Shown here: positions 1-6,182 of the stretch, piece by piece | Numbering within the stretch: position 1 is the first letter of the stretch | Layout: the number at the start of each line of letters is the position of its first letter | Position numbers and translations under genes: made by a program | Notes under the pieces: model-generated | What the model was told of the DNA's origin: nothing | Database searches by the model: none | The model's input: only the letters and a program-made list of their open reading frames with translations | Assembly (NCBI GenBank): GCA_040752215.1 | Contig: JBFMEX010000006.1 | Location: 1-12,930, forward strand | DNA from: JBFMEX01 sp040752215 | GTDB lineage: Bacteria > Pseudomonadota > Alphaproteobacteria > Rhizobiales > Hyphomicrobiaceae | DNA length: 12,930 nucleotides | Reading direction: 5' to 3'

Positions 1-1
1 C

Positions 2-112
2 TACGATGCGATCGCCGATGCCGCCTGCACCGCCTGGAACCGCCTCTGCGCCGAGGCCGGCCGCCTCACGTCGCTATGCTCGTATCCCTGGATACCGCAG
101 GTCAAACGTTAG
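2..112 (+). mobile_element. 3' end of an IS630-family transposase gene (cut by the window edge)
   Basis: The frame starting at base 2 encodes 36 residues and a TAG stop at 110-112. The peptide has the closing pattern of IS630/Tc1-like transposases: an Ala-Trp-Asn-Arg-Leu segment, then an Arg-Leu-Thr-Ser-Leu segment, then Pro-Trp-Ile near the C-terminus. Only the last few percent of the protein is visible, with no part of the DDE catalytic core, so activity cannot be judged. IS630 elements usually end in a short terminal inverted repeat soon after the stop and insert at TA. The matching left end lies outside the window, so I could not place the element boundary. It probably lies within about 60 bases after the stop, upstream of hspQ. 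Confidence 0.7.
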
Positions 113-262
113 GTGGGTGGGTATGATTTCAGTGTCCCTCTTGATTTTGAAGCGCTCTCCCGCGCGTCCGGCTGGGTGGTGGCGAGCCTCGGAATCGGGT
201 CACGGACCCCCGTGCACCTTTGCAGCATTGACAGCGCTGCCGCCCTCGCCTCGTATGCAACG

Positions 263-625
263 ATGGCGCGCAAGTTACAGTCCGCAGCGGCGGCAAAGAA
301 GGTGCGTAGGGCGAAGTTCGCGGTGGGGCAGGTGGTCAAGCACCGGTTCTATCCGTTCCGCGGCATCGTGTTCGACATCGACCCCACCTTCAACAACACC
401 GAGGAATGGTGGGAGTCGATTCCCGAGGAGATCCGGCCCAAGAAGGACCAGCCGTTCTATCACCTGTTGGCCGAGAACGCCGAGACCGAGTACATCGCCT
501 ATGTCTCGGAGCAGAATCTCTTGCCCGACGAGACCGGCCAGCCGCTGCGCCATCCCCAGATCGGCGACCTCTTCGTCGAGGACGAGAACGGCGGCTATCG
601 CGCCGTGTTCATCCATCGCCATTGA
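263..625 (+). CDS. hspQ: HspQ, heat-shock / hemimethylated-DNA-binding YccV-like protein
   Basis: The product has 120 residues. After a basic leader (residues 1-18) comes the YccV-like beta-barrel domain with its hallmark segments: KFAVGQVVKHR (about 18-28), FPFRG-like FYPFRGIVFDIDP (29-41), TEEWW (46-50), KDQPFYHLLAENAETEYIAY (61-80) and VSEQNLLPD (81-89). In Escherichia coli, HspQ is a small heat-shock protein that binds hemimethylated oriC and acts as a specificity-enhancing adaptor for the Lon protease. The frame is open back to a GTG at 113, directly after the transposase stop. I chose ATG 263 because family similarity starts only a few residues later, the upstream 50 codons look non-coding, and the family is usually about 105 residues. 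No clear Shine-Dalgarno precedes this ATG. It stands alone, convergent with the ialB-like gene. Confidence 0.9.
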   Translation: MARKLQSAAAAKKVRRAKFAVGQVVKHRFYPFRGIVFDIDPTFNNTEEWWESIPEEIRPKKDQPFYHLLAENAETEYIAYVSEQNLLPDETGQPLRHPQIGDLFVEDENGGYRAVFIHRH

Positions 626-665
626 ACCTGCCCCGCGCCGGCGGATCGTACGGCGCCCAAGCGAA

Positions 666-695
666 AGGGGCCGGACGCGCGCTGGTCCGACCCCT
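666..695. terminator. Hairpin terminator between hspQ and the ialB-like gene
   Basis: The arms AGGGGCCGGAC (666-676) and GTCCGACCCCT (685-695) enclose an 8-base loop. Read on the minus strand, all 11 positions pair, with one G-U wobble; on the plus strand the same position is a C-A mismatch. On the minus strand the stem is followed by TTTCGCTT, a short T-rich stretch. It lies 31 bases past the ialB stop (minus strand) and 40 bases past the hspQ stop (plus strand). It fits best as the ialB terminator and may also serve hspQ. Confidence 0.6.
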
Positions 696-726
696 CGTTG
701 CTTGCCGCCCTGTGGGAGGGGCGTGC

Positions 727-1638
727 CTATTTCTTCTTCTCGGCCGGCGCGGGCGTAGCCGGCTTGGCTGCCGCCGCGCCGGCGTCGGCCGGCTTCGCGG
801 AGGCGCCGTCACCGAGCAGAACTTTCGCCGATTCCGACTGCTTTACCGCCTGATCCTTCTTGTACTGCTCGGCCAGTGCCGCCTGACGCTTGCGGAATTC
901 CTCGACGGCCTCTTTGCGCTGCTTCTGGTACTCCTCGGTGGTGATGCCTTTGCCGGCATTGGCCTCCTTGAATCCGGCCAGCGGGAACGGCAGCACGATG
1001 CGCTTGCCCGACGCGGCGTCGATCGCATTGACGACGACGGCCCCTGCGCCCTTCAGCTGGCCCATCATCTCGTCGGTCGCCTCGATCTCGGCGTTGCAGC
1101 CGACCGCATGACAGACGGAGAAATTGAGCTGCATCGGCTTCAGCGCGCCGTCCTCGATCTTCTCCTTGTCTTTGACCTTCTTCCAGTCCGCCTCGGACAG
1201 GAACACGATGCGCACGCCGGCCGGCACCACCGTGCCGAGCGGGACCAGCGCCATCAGGCCGGTCTTCTTGTTCTTGCTCGTCTTGCCCTCGACCTCGTTG
1301 AGCGAGACGGCGCCGATCGGCAGGCCGGAGGGGCCGTCGACGAGATCGAGCCGCGTCATGCAGCTCACGAGCTCGTCCTTTACGTCCTTGCCGTCCTTGT
1401 CCTTCACCGTCACCGGCAAGGTGTCGCAGACCTTGAGCCAGGCATTCTGCTTGCTGGCGTCGCCGGCAGCCGGCTTGGCCGCGGCATCCTTGGCTGCCGC
1501 TTTTGGCGCATCCTTTTTCTTGGCGTCCTGAGCCGTCGCCGTGCCCGCCGCCAGACCCGCCGCGGCCACTGCTGCAGCGATCGCCACAACCCGCACCGCG
1601 CTGCCGGCACGCTTCAAAACCGCACGTCCCTGTGTCAT
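727..1638 (-). CDS. Exported invasion-associated locus B (IalB) family protein
   Basis: The product has 303 residues. Residues 1-36 form a Sec-type signal peptide: basic start, a long Ala/Val core, and an Ala-Thr-Ala cleavage site before Gln37. The mature part starts with a Lys/Ala-rich low-complexity stretch (37-64). The IalB-like domain follows (about 65-230) with four cysteines at 71, 93, 176 and 181, suited to two disulfides in the periplasm. Residues about 233-270 are Lys/Glu/Gln-rich and probably a helical or coiled-coil extension; the tail (278-303) is Ala/Lys/Pro-rich. IalB was named in Bartonella for a role in erythrocyte entry, but homologues are widespread in free-living alphaproteobacteria, where the function is not settled, so virulence should not be inferred. 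ATG 1638 has a purine-rich AGGGAAAGG upstream (1650-1658), a spacing of 11. The gene is divergent from the solute-binding-protein gene. Confidence 0.85.
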   Translation of the reverse strand: MTQGRAVLKRAGSAVRVVAIAAAVAAAGLAAGTATAQDAKKKDAPKAAAKDAAAKPAAGDASKQNAWLKVCDTLPVTVKDKDGKDVKDELVSCMTRLDLVDGPSGLPIGAVSLNEVEGKTSKNKKTGLMALVPLGTVVPAGVRIVFLSEADWKKVKDKEKIEDGALKPMQLNFSVCHAVGCNAEIEATDEMMGQLKGAGAVVVNAIDAASGKRIVLPFPLAGFKEANAGKGITTEEYQKQRKEAVEEFRKRQAALAEQYKKDQAVKQSESAKVLLGDGASAKPADAGAAAAKPATPAPAEKKK

Positions 1639-1861
1639 GAAAAGATCGACCTTTCCCTGAGAGCTGGTCCCGCCAGCTCAGCCCCTCAACTCGGCGCGCC
1701 CGCGCTCGGGTCCCGGCGCTCTCGGCGCCTGCCGATCGCGCACTAAGGCCGCGAATAAGGCAATCCCGTGGCCGACCGAAGCGGCCGGATGGGATACACA
1801 CACGGTCGACACAACCACGTGGCAAAGGCGCCACGAGCCCTCCCGAGACCCGACGAGGCCC

Positions 1862-3700
1862 ATGCCCGACCTCCCCCACCCCCGCAGACGCACGTCGCCG
1901 ATCCGCGGCCGGCGCAGGTGGCTCGCCGCCCTGCTCCTGCTTGCGCTGTGGCCCGTGGATCCGGCCCAGACCGAGCCGAGCCATGCCATCGCCATGCACG
2001 GATTACCGAAGCATCCGGCCGGGTTCCAGGCCTTCTCCTACGTCGACCCGGCGGCACCCAAGGGCGGCCGGCTGGTGCTCGGGGCAACCGGCTCCTTCGA
2101 CAGTCTCAATCCGCTGATCGTCAAGGGCACGGCGGCAAGCGGGGTGCGCGATTTCGTGGTCGAGAGCCTGATGACGCGCGGCCTGGACGAGCCGTTCACC
2201 CTCTATGGATTGCTGGCCGAACGCATCGAGGTGCCGGACGACCGCGGCTCGGTGACCTTCCACATCGATCCGGCGGCGCGGTTCTCCGACGGAACGCCGG
2301 TCACCAGCGACGACGTCCTGTTCTCGCTTGCGCTGTTGCGCGACAAGGGCCGGCCCAACCATCGCACCTACTACAAGAAGGTCGCAGCGACTGAGCGGCT
2401 CTCCGAGCGCAGCGTACGCCTCGTGCTCGACGGCAGCGGCGATCGCGAGATGCCGCTGATCCTCGCCCTGATGCCGATCCTGCCGCGCCACAAGACCGAC
2501 CCGGCGACATTCGAGGAAACCTCGCTTCAGCCGCCGGTCGGCTCGGGCCCCTACCGTATCGCCCGCGTCGATGCCGGCCGCGCGATCGTCTACGAGCGCG
2601 ACCCCGGCTATTGGGGCAAGGATCGCCCCGTCAATCGCGGCCGCTTCAACTTCGACGAGATCCGCTTCGAGTACTTCCGCGACGGTGCGGCCCTCCTCGA
2701 GGCGTTCAAGAACGGCGAGATCGATTTCCGCTCCGAGGAGGATCCCGCGCAGTGGGCCGAGGGCTACGACATACCGGCGGTCAAGGACGGGCGCATCGTG
2801 CGCGAGGAGATGGCGACCGGCCTGCCGGCCGGGATGACCGCGCTCGCCTTCAACACCCGGCGCAAGGTGCTCGAGAGCCCGGGCGTCCGCCGCGCGCTGA
2901 TACACCTGTTCGACTTCGAGTGGATCAATCGCAATCTCTACCACTCGCTGTTCACGCGCACCGAGAGCTACTTCGCGCGCAGCATGCTCGCCTCGAGTGG
3001 CCGCCCGGCGGACGAGCGCGAGCGCCAGCTGCTGGCGCCGTTTCCCGGTGCGGTCCGACCGGACATCATGGCCGGCACGTACAGCTTCCCGAAGAGCGAC
3101 GGCAGCGGCCAGAACCGCGCCAACTGGCGCGAGGCCATGCGCCTGCTTGGCGAGGCCGGCTACAGGCTCGACGGCGGCAAGCTGGTGGAGGCCGCGAGCG
3201 GCAAGCAATTGTCGTTCGAGATTCTCGCCGGCTCGCCGGGGCAGGAGCGCCTGCTCGCCCGCTTCGCCGCCGATCTCGCCCGGCTCGGCATCGAGGCGCG
3301 GCTCAGGATCGTCGACAGCGCGCAATATCAGGCGCGCTTGAGGAGCTACGACTACGACATGATCCAGACCACGTGGCCGGCCTCGCTCTCGCCCGGCAAC
3401 GAACAGCTGTTCCGCTGGTCGTCGGCGGCGGCGACCACCGACGGCACGTTCAACTTTGCCGGCGTGCGCAATCCGGCCGCCGACGCGATGATCGCCGAGC
3501 TTCTGGCGGCGAAGGATAGCGACGCGTTCGTCTCGGCGGTGCGCGCGCTCGACCGCGTGCTGCTCTCCGGCGACTACGTGATCCCGCTGTTTCACCTGCC
3601 GCGGCAGTGGATCGCCTATTGGCGGCACCTGCAGCGGCCGGCGACGACACCACTCTACGGCTACAGCATCGACACCTGGTGGTCCACCAAGTCAAAGTGA
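1862..3700 (+). CDS. YejA-like periplasmic solute-binding protein (ABC transporter family 5)
   Basis: The product has 612 residues, the usual size for YejA-type proteins. The N-terminus is very basic (residues 8-19), then hydrophobic (about 20-31), consistent with an export signal; the exact cleavage site is unclear. The mature part opens with the YejA-type block HAIAMHGLPKHP, then YVDPAAPKGGRL. The SBP_bac_5 domain covers about residues 60-520, with SDGTPVTSDDVLFSL (near 150) and GSGPYRI (near 225), and a C-terminal lobe ending in a Trp-rich tail. Members bind oligopeptides or related compounds for an ABC importer; the E. coli YejABEF system takes up microcin C. No permease or ATPase gene is nearby, so it is an orphan binding protein here and its ligand is unknown. 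A GAGG (1855-1858) sits only 3 bases before the ATG. There is no in-frame alternative closer to the signal peptide. Confidence 0.88.
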   Translation: MPDLPHPRRRTSPIRGRRRWLAALLLLALWPVDPAQTEPSHAIAMHGLPKHPAGFQAFSYVDPAAPKGGRLVLGATGSFDSLNPLIVKGTAASGVRDFVVESLMTRGLDEPFTLYGLLAERIEVPDDRGSVTFHIDPAARFSDGTPVTSDDVLFSLALLRDKGRPNHRTYYKKVAATERLSERSVRLVLDGSGDREMPLILALMPILPRHKTDPATFEETSLQPPVGSGPYRIARVDAGRAIVYERDPGYWGKDRPVNRGRFNFDEIRFEYFRDGAALLEAFKNGEIDFRSEEDPAQWAEGYDIPAVKDGRIVREEMATGLPAGMTALAFNTRRKVLESPGVRRALIHLFDFEWINRNLYHSLFTRTESYFARSMLASSGRPADERERQLLAPFPGAVRPDIMAGTYSFPKSDGSGQNRANWREAMRLLGEAGYRLDGGKLVEAASGKQLSFEILAGSPGQERLLARFAADLARLGIEARLRIVDSAQYQARLRSYDYDMIQTTWPASLSPGNEQLFRWSSAAATTDGTFNFAGVRNPAADAMIAELLAAKDSDAFVSAVRALDRVLLSGDYVIPLFHLPRQWIAYWRHLQRPATTPLYGYSIDTWWSTKSK

Positions 3701-3707
3701 GCGCGCG

Positions 3708-5240
3708 ATGCCGAGCGAGGCGAGCACTGGCGAGCGGCCCCCTCCCCGCTTCAATATGGCGGCCTACGCGATCGGCCGCGCCGCCCGCGCCACGCCCGAA
3801 AAGACCGCTCTGCTCGTGCTCGAGGATGTTCACTCCGCGCCGGTTGAGACGTGGAGCTATGCCGCGCTGGAAGCCGCCGTGCTGAATGTCGCCGGCGGGC
3901 TCGCGGCATCGGGGCTCGCGCCGGGCGAGCGGCTCTTGATCCGGCTCGAGAACCGGAGCGACTATGCGATCCTGTTCCTCGGCGCGATCGCCGCCGGGCT
4001 GGTGCCGATCGCCACCTCGAGTCACCTCACCGAGGACGAGGCGCATTTCCTGATCGCCGACAGCGGCGCAGCGGCGGTCGCCCTGTCGGCACGCCTCGCG
4101 CTCGCGGAATGCCCGGCCGGCGTGCGCATTCTCTCCGCCGACGACGTCTCGGCTCTGATCCGATCCGGCCCCCGCGGCGCCTACGCCGACACCGCCGCCG
4201 ACGCCCCCGCGTTCCTCGTCTACACGTCGGGCACCACCGCGCGGCCGAAGGGGGTGCTGCACGCCCAGCGCTCGGCCTGGGGACGGCGGCCAATGTATGC
4301 CGGCTGGTACGGCCTCACCGCCGCCGACCGCATGCTGCACGCCGGCGCCTTCAACTGGACGTTCACGCTCGGCACCGGCCTCGTCGATCCGTGGGCGGTC
4401 GGGGCGACTGCAATCGTCTACACCGGCGAGAAGGATCCGGCGCTGTGGCCGGCGCTGATCCGCGCCAGCGGCGCAACGCTGTTTGCGGCCGTGCCGGGCG
4501 TCATTCGCCAGATGCTGAAGTACGCTGCGATCGGCACGAGCGAGCTCGGCGTGCTGCGTCACGCCTTGGTCGCCGGCGAGACACCGCCAGCGGGTCTGCT
4601 CGATGATTGGGAGCAGGCGACCGGACGGCCGATCTACGAGGCGCTCGGCATGAGCGAGATCTCGACCTACATCTCGAGCGGGCCCGGTGTCCCGCGGCGG
4701 CCGGCGCGGGTCGGCAGGCCGCAACCGGGCCGGCGGGTCGCAATCCTCGCCGAGAACGGCGGCAACGAGCCGTTGCCGGCCGGCGCCACGGGGCTGCTCG
4801 CGGTCCATCGCAGCGATCCCGGCCTGATGCTCGGCTATTGGCGCCGCCCCGAGGAGGAGGCGGAGGTGATGCGCGGGGAATGGTTCGTCGGCGGCGACCT
4901 CGCCCTGATCGACACGGACGGCTACGTCGCCCACTTGGGCCGCGCCAACGACATCATGAAGGCGCTCGGCTACCGCGTCGCCCCGCAGGAGGTCGAGGAG
5001 GTTCTGGCGCGCTTCCCCGGCGTCGCCGAGGTCGCGTGCGCCGAGGTCCGCGTGCGCGACGACGTGACGGTGATCGGCGCATTCGTCGTGCCGGCCGACG
5101 GCGCGGCGATCGATGCGAGTGCCTTGCTCGCCCACGCCGCCGAGCACCTCGCGCCATACAAGTGCCCGCGCGAGGTGCGCTTCGTCCCGGCGCTGCCGCG
5201 CACCGCCAACGGCAAGGTGATGCGCAGGGCGTTGACGTGA
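3708..5240 (+). CDS. AMP-forming acyl-CoA synthetase (ANL superfamily)
   Basis: The product has 510 residues. It should activate a carboxylic acid with ATP to an acyl-adenylate and pass it to CoA. The superfamily core motifs are intact: the phosphate-binding loop YTSGTTARPKG (172-182), the adenine/substrate motif YEALGMSE (310-317), the ribose-binding Asp in GGDLAL (Asp397), the hinge GRANDIMKALGYRV (411-424), and the catalytic C-terminal lysine in TANGKVMRRAL (Lys503). The layout resembles benzoate/medium-chain-type ligases, but the substrate cannot be read from sequence. A peptide-synthetase adenylation domain is unlikely because no carrier domain follows. ATG 3708 lies 7 bases after the binding-protein stop, so the two genes are probably co-transcribed. 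This suggests, without proving, that the imported ligand or a derivative is the acid that is activated. The stop is only 4 bases from the convergent AhpD-like gene, leaving no room for an intergenic terminator. Confidence 0.9.
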   Translation: MPSEASTGERPPPRFNMAAYAIGRAARATPEKTALLVLEDVHSAPVETWSYAALEAAVLNVAGGLAASGLAPGERLLIRLENRSDYAILFLGAIAAGLVPIATSSHLTEDEAHFLIADSGAAAVALSARLALAECPAGVRILSADDVSALIRSGPRGAYADTAADAPAFLVYTSGTTARPKGVLHAQRSAWGRRPMYAGWYGLTAADRMLHAGAFNWTFTLGTGLVDPWAVGATAIVYTGEKDPALWPALIRASGATLFAAVPGVIRQMLKYAAIGTSELGVLRHALVAGETPPAGLLDDWEQATGRPIYEALGMSEISTYISSGPGVPRRPARVGRPQPGRRVAILAENGGNEPLPAGATGLLAVHRSDPGLMLGYWRRPEEEAEVMRGEWFVGGDLALIDTDGYVAHLGRANDIMKALGYRVAPQEVEEVLARFPGVAEVACAEVRVRDDVTVIGAFVVPADGAAIDASALLAHAAEHLAPYKCPREVRFVPALPRTANGKVMRRALT

Positions 5241-5244
5241 CCGC

Positions 5245-5844
5245 CTACACCTCGATACCGCGCGCGGCGAGCAGGAGCTTCAGGATCTGCGTCACGCGGA
5301 ACTCCGACGTCGCGCTCTTCATGAACACGGTGACGCGGACGACGTCGCGGAGCATGCCGAGAAGCCGCTGACGATCGCCGTAGGATGCACTGACCGCCGT
5401 CCAGGCGAAGTTGATGAGGTCCTTGTCGGCGCGGGCAATGCCGATCGCGAAAGCGACGTGGCTCGCCAGCAGGGCGCGCTCGCTGCCGAGCACATGGGTG
5501 AACCTCAGCCACTCGTTCTCCCAGCGCGCCCACTCGGCGGCCGAGACCCACTGCTTCTCGGTGCGCGTGAACAGTACGATCTTCTCGATCGTCGGCCGCC
5601 ACGGCCACTCCTCGGCCTGTGTCTTGCGCAGCTCGCGCGACACGGCAGCGCCGTGGTGCTCCTGGCAGTGATCGCACTGATAGTAGAGTGCGAGAGCGTA
5701 GGCGATGTACTCGCGCTCGATCAGGCTGAGCGTGAACGGGTCGGATTCGCCCGGAACGCCAGTGAACGCATGTGCGTGCAGTTCCTGCAGCACCTCGTCA
5801 TAGGCGCTGCCGGGTATCGTGGTGCTCTTCCTGTATCCGCTCAT
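5245..5844 (-). CDS. AhpD-like / carboxymuconolactone decarboxylase family protein
   Basis: The product has 199 residues and is all-helical in appearance. The AhpD-type active-site pattern is complete: Glu45, eleven residues, Cys57, two residues, Cys60, three residues, His64, within QCDHCQEHH. In AhpD this site is a thiol-disulfide/peroxidase centre that draws electrons from lipoamide; other members of the fold are decarboxylases or uncharacterised. The CxxC therefore suggests a redox role, with the partner unknown. ATG 5844 is fixed by a good Shine-Dalgarno (AAGGGAG on the minus strand, 5850-5856, spacing 5). The frame stays open to 6231 upstream, but that part is Arg/Ala/Pro-rich with no family resemblance and is not coding. 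It is convergent with the acyl-CoA synthetase gene and lies downstream of the CHAT gene in the same direction, after a 338-base gap. Confidence 0.8.
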   Translation of the reverse strand: MSGYRKSTTIPGSAYDEVLQELHAHAFTGVPGESDPFTLSLIEREYIAYALALYYQCDHCQEHHGAAVSRELRKTQAEEWPWRPTIEKIVLFTRTEKQWVSAAEWARWENEWLRFTHVLGSERALLASHVAFAIGIARADKDLINFAWTAVSASYGDRQRLLGMLRDVVRVTVFMKSATSEFRVTQILKLLLAARGIEV

Positions 5845-5849
5845 GAGGG

Positions 5850-5856
5850 CTCCCTT
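5850..5856 (-). promoter_or_regulatory. Ribosome binding site of the AhpD-like gene
   Basis: AAGGGAG on the minus strand ends 5 bases before ATG 5844. It settles the start against a much longer open frame upstream. Confidence 0.7.
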
Positions 5857-6117
5857 CGACTGCGCGCTCGGATCTGCGTCCCGGCGGTAGGCCGGTCGCC
5901 AGGGCTGTCCGGAGGTTGCGACGTCCGACCGAGCACCGGGACTGGCCGATCTGGTCGATCCCCGCATCGCAGCCGGCCGCGGCATCGTTGCCGAAGGCGG
6001 CGACGGCTCGACTTCCAGCTCGGCGCGATGATGTACCGCCCGCCTCCGAGATAGATGTCCGCAGATACGAGCTTGTCCAGTGACCCATGTTAAGGTCTGC
6101 GAGCATTTTTCGTTGGC

Positions 6118-6139
6118 GGCGGCCCCTGCAGGAGCCGCC
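6118..6139 (-). terminator. Possible terminator hairpin after the CHAT gene
   Basis: On the minus strand GGCGGCTCC, loop TGCA, GGGGCCGCC gives a 9-bp GC-rich stem with one G-U wobble, 44 bases past the CHAT stop. No T-tract follows (the next bases are GCCAACGAAAAAT), so it is not a classic intrinsic terminator. It may instead stabilise the 3' end of the transcript. Confidence 0.35.
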
Positions 6140-6182
6140 GACCGCGCCCGCGGGCGCTGCCCCGCACCCCTGATGGGACCGA

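Larger units (their letters stand above)
5845..6182. other. 338-base interval without a convincing gene
   Basis: This separates the AhpD-like gene from the CHAT gene, both on the minus strand. It holds the AhpD-like ribosome binding site and the possible hairpin at 6118-6139. A less GC-rich patch at about 6040-6110 may carry the AhpD-like promoter: a TTAACA-like -35 is visible on the minus strand at about 6088-6093, with only a poor -10. A 28-codon minus-strand stretch at 6006-6089, just after an in-frame TAA, reads like ordinary protein (LGGGRYIIAPSW within it) but has no ATG, GTG or TTG start and becomes Arg-rich. It may be a gene remnant or chance. Nothing else was seen. Confidence 0.5.

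Noticed and set aside
113..262. GTG-started N-terminal extension of HspQ by 50 codons
   Set aside because: The extension has no family resemblance, the GTG directly abuts the transposase stop, and HspQ proteins usually have about 105 residues.
1886..1920. Twin-arginine signal in the binding protein
   Set aside because: There are several arginine pairs but none in the S-R-R-x-F-L-K context. A Sec-type signal with a long basic start is enough.
809..1999. 396-codon minus-strand open frame overlapping the ialB-like gene
   Set aside because: Gly/Arg-rich, out of frame with the protein that has a signal peptide and four spaced cysteines; a shadow frame.
2003..3628. 541-codon minus-strand open frame opposite the binding-protein gene
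   Set aside because: The opposite strand encodes a clear full-length SBP_bac_5 protein. This frame is an antisense shadow.
3450..5147. 565-codon minus-strand open frame opposite the acyl-CoA synthetase gene
   Set aside because: It spans the ends of two real genes, and all ligase motifs are on the plus strand. Its product shows no family features.
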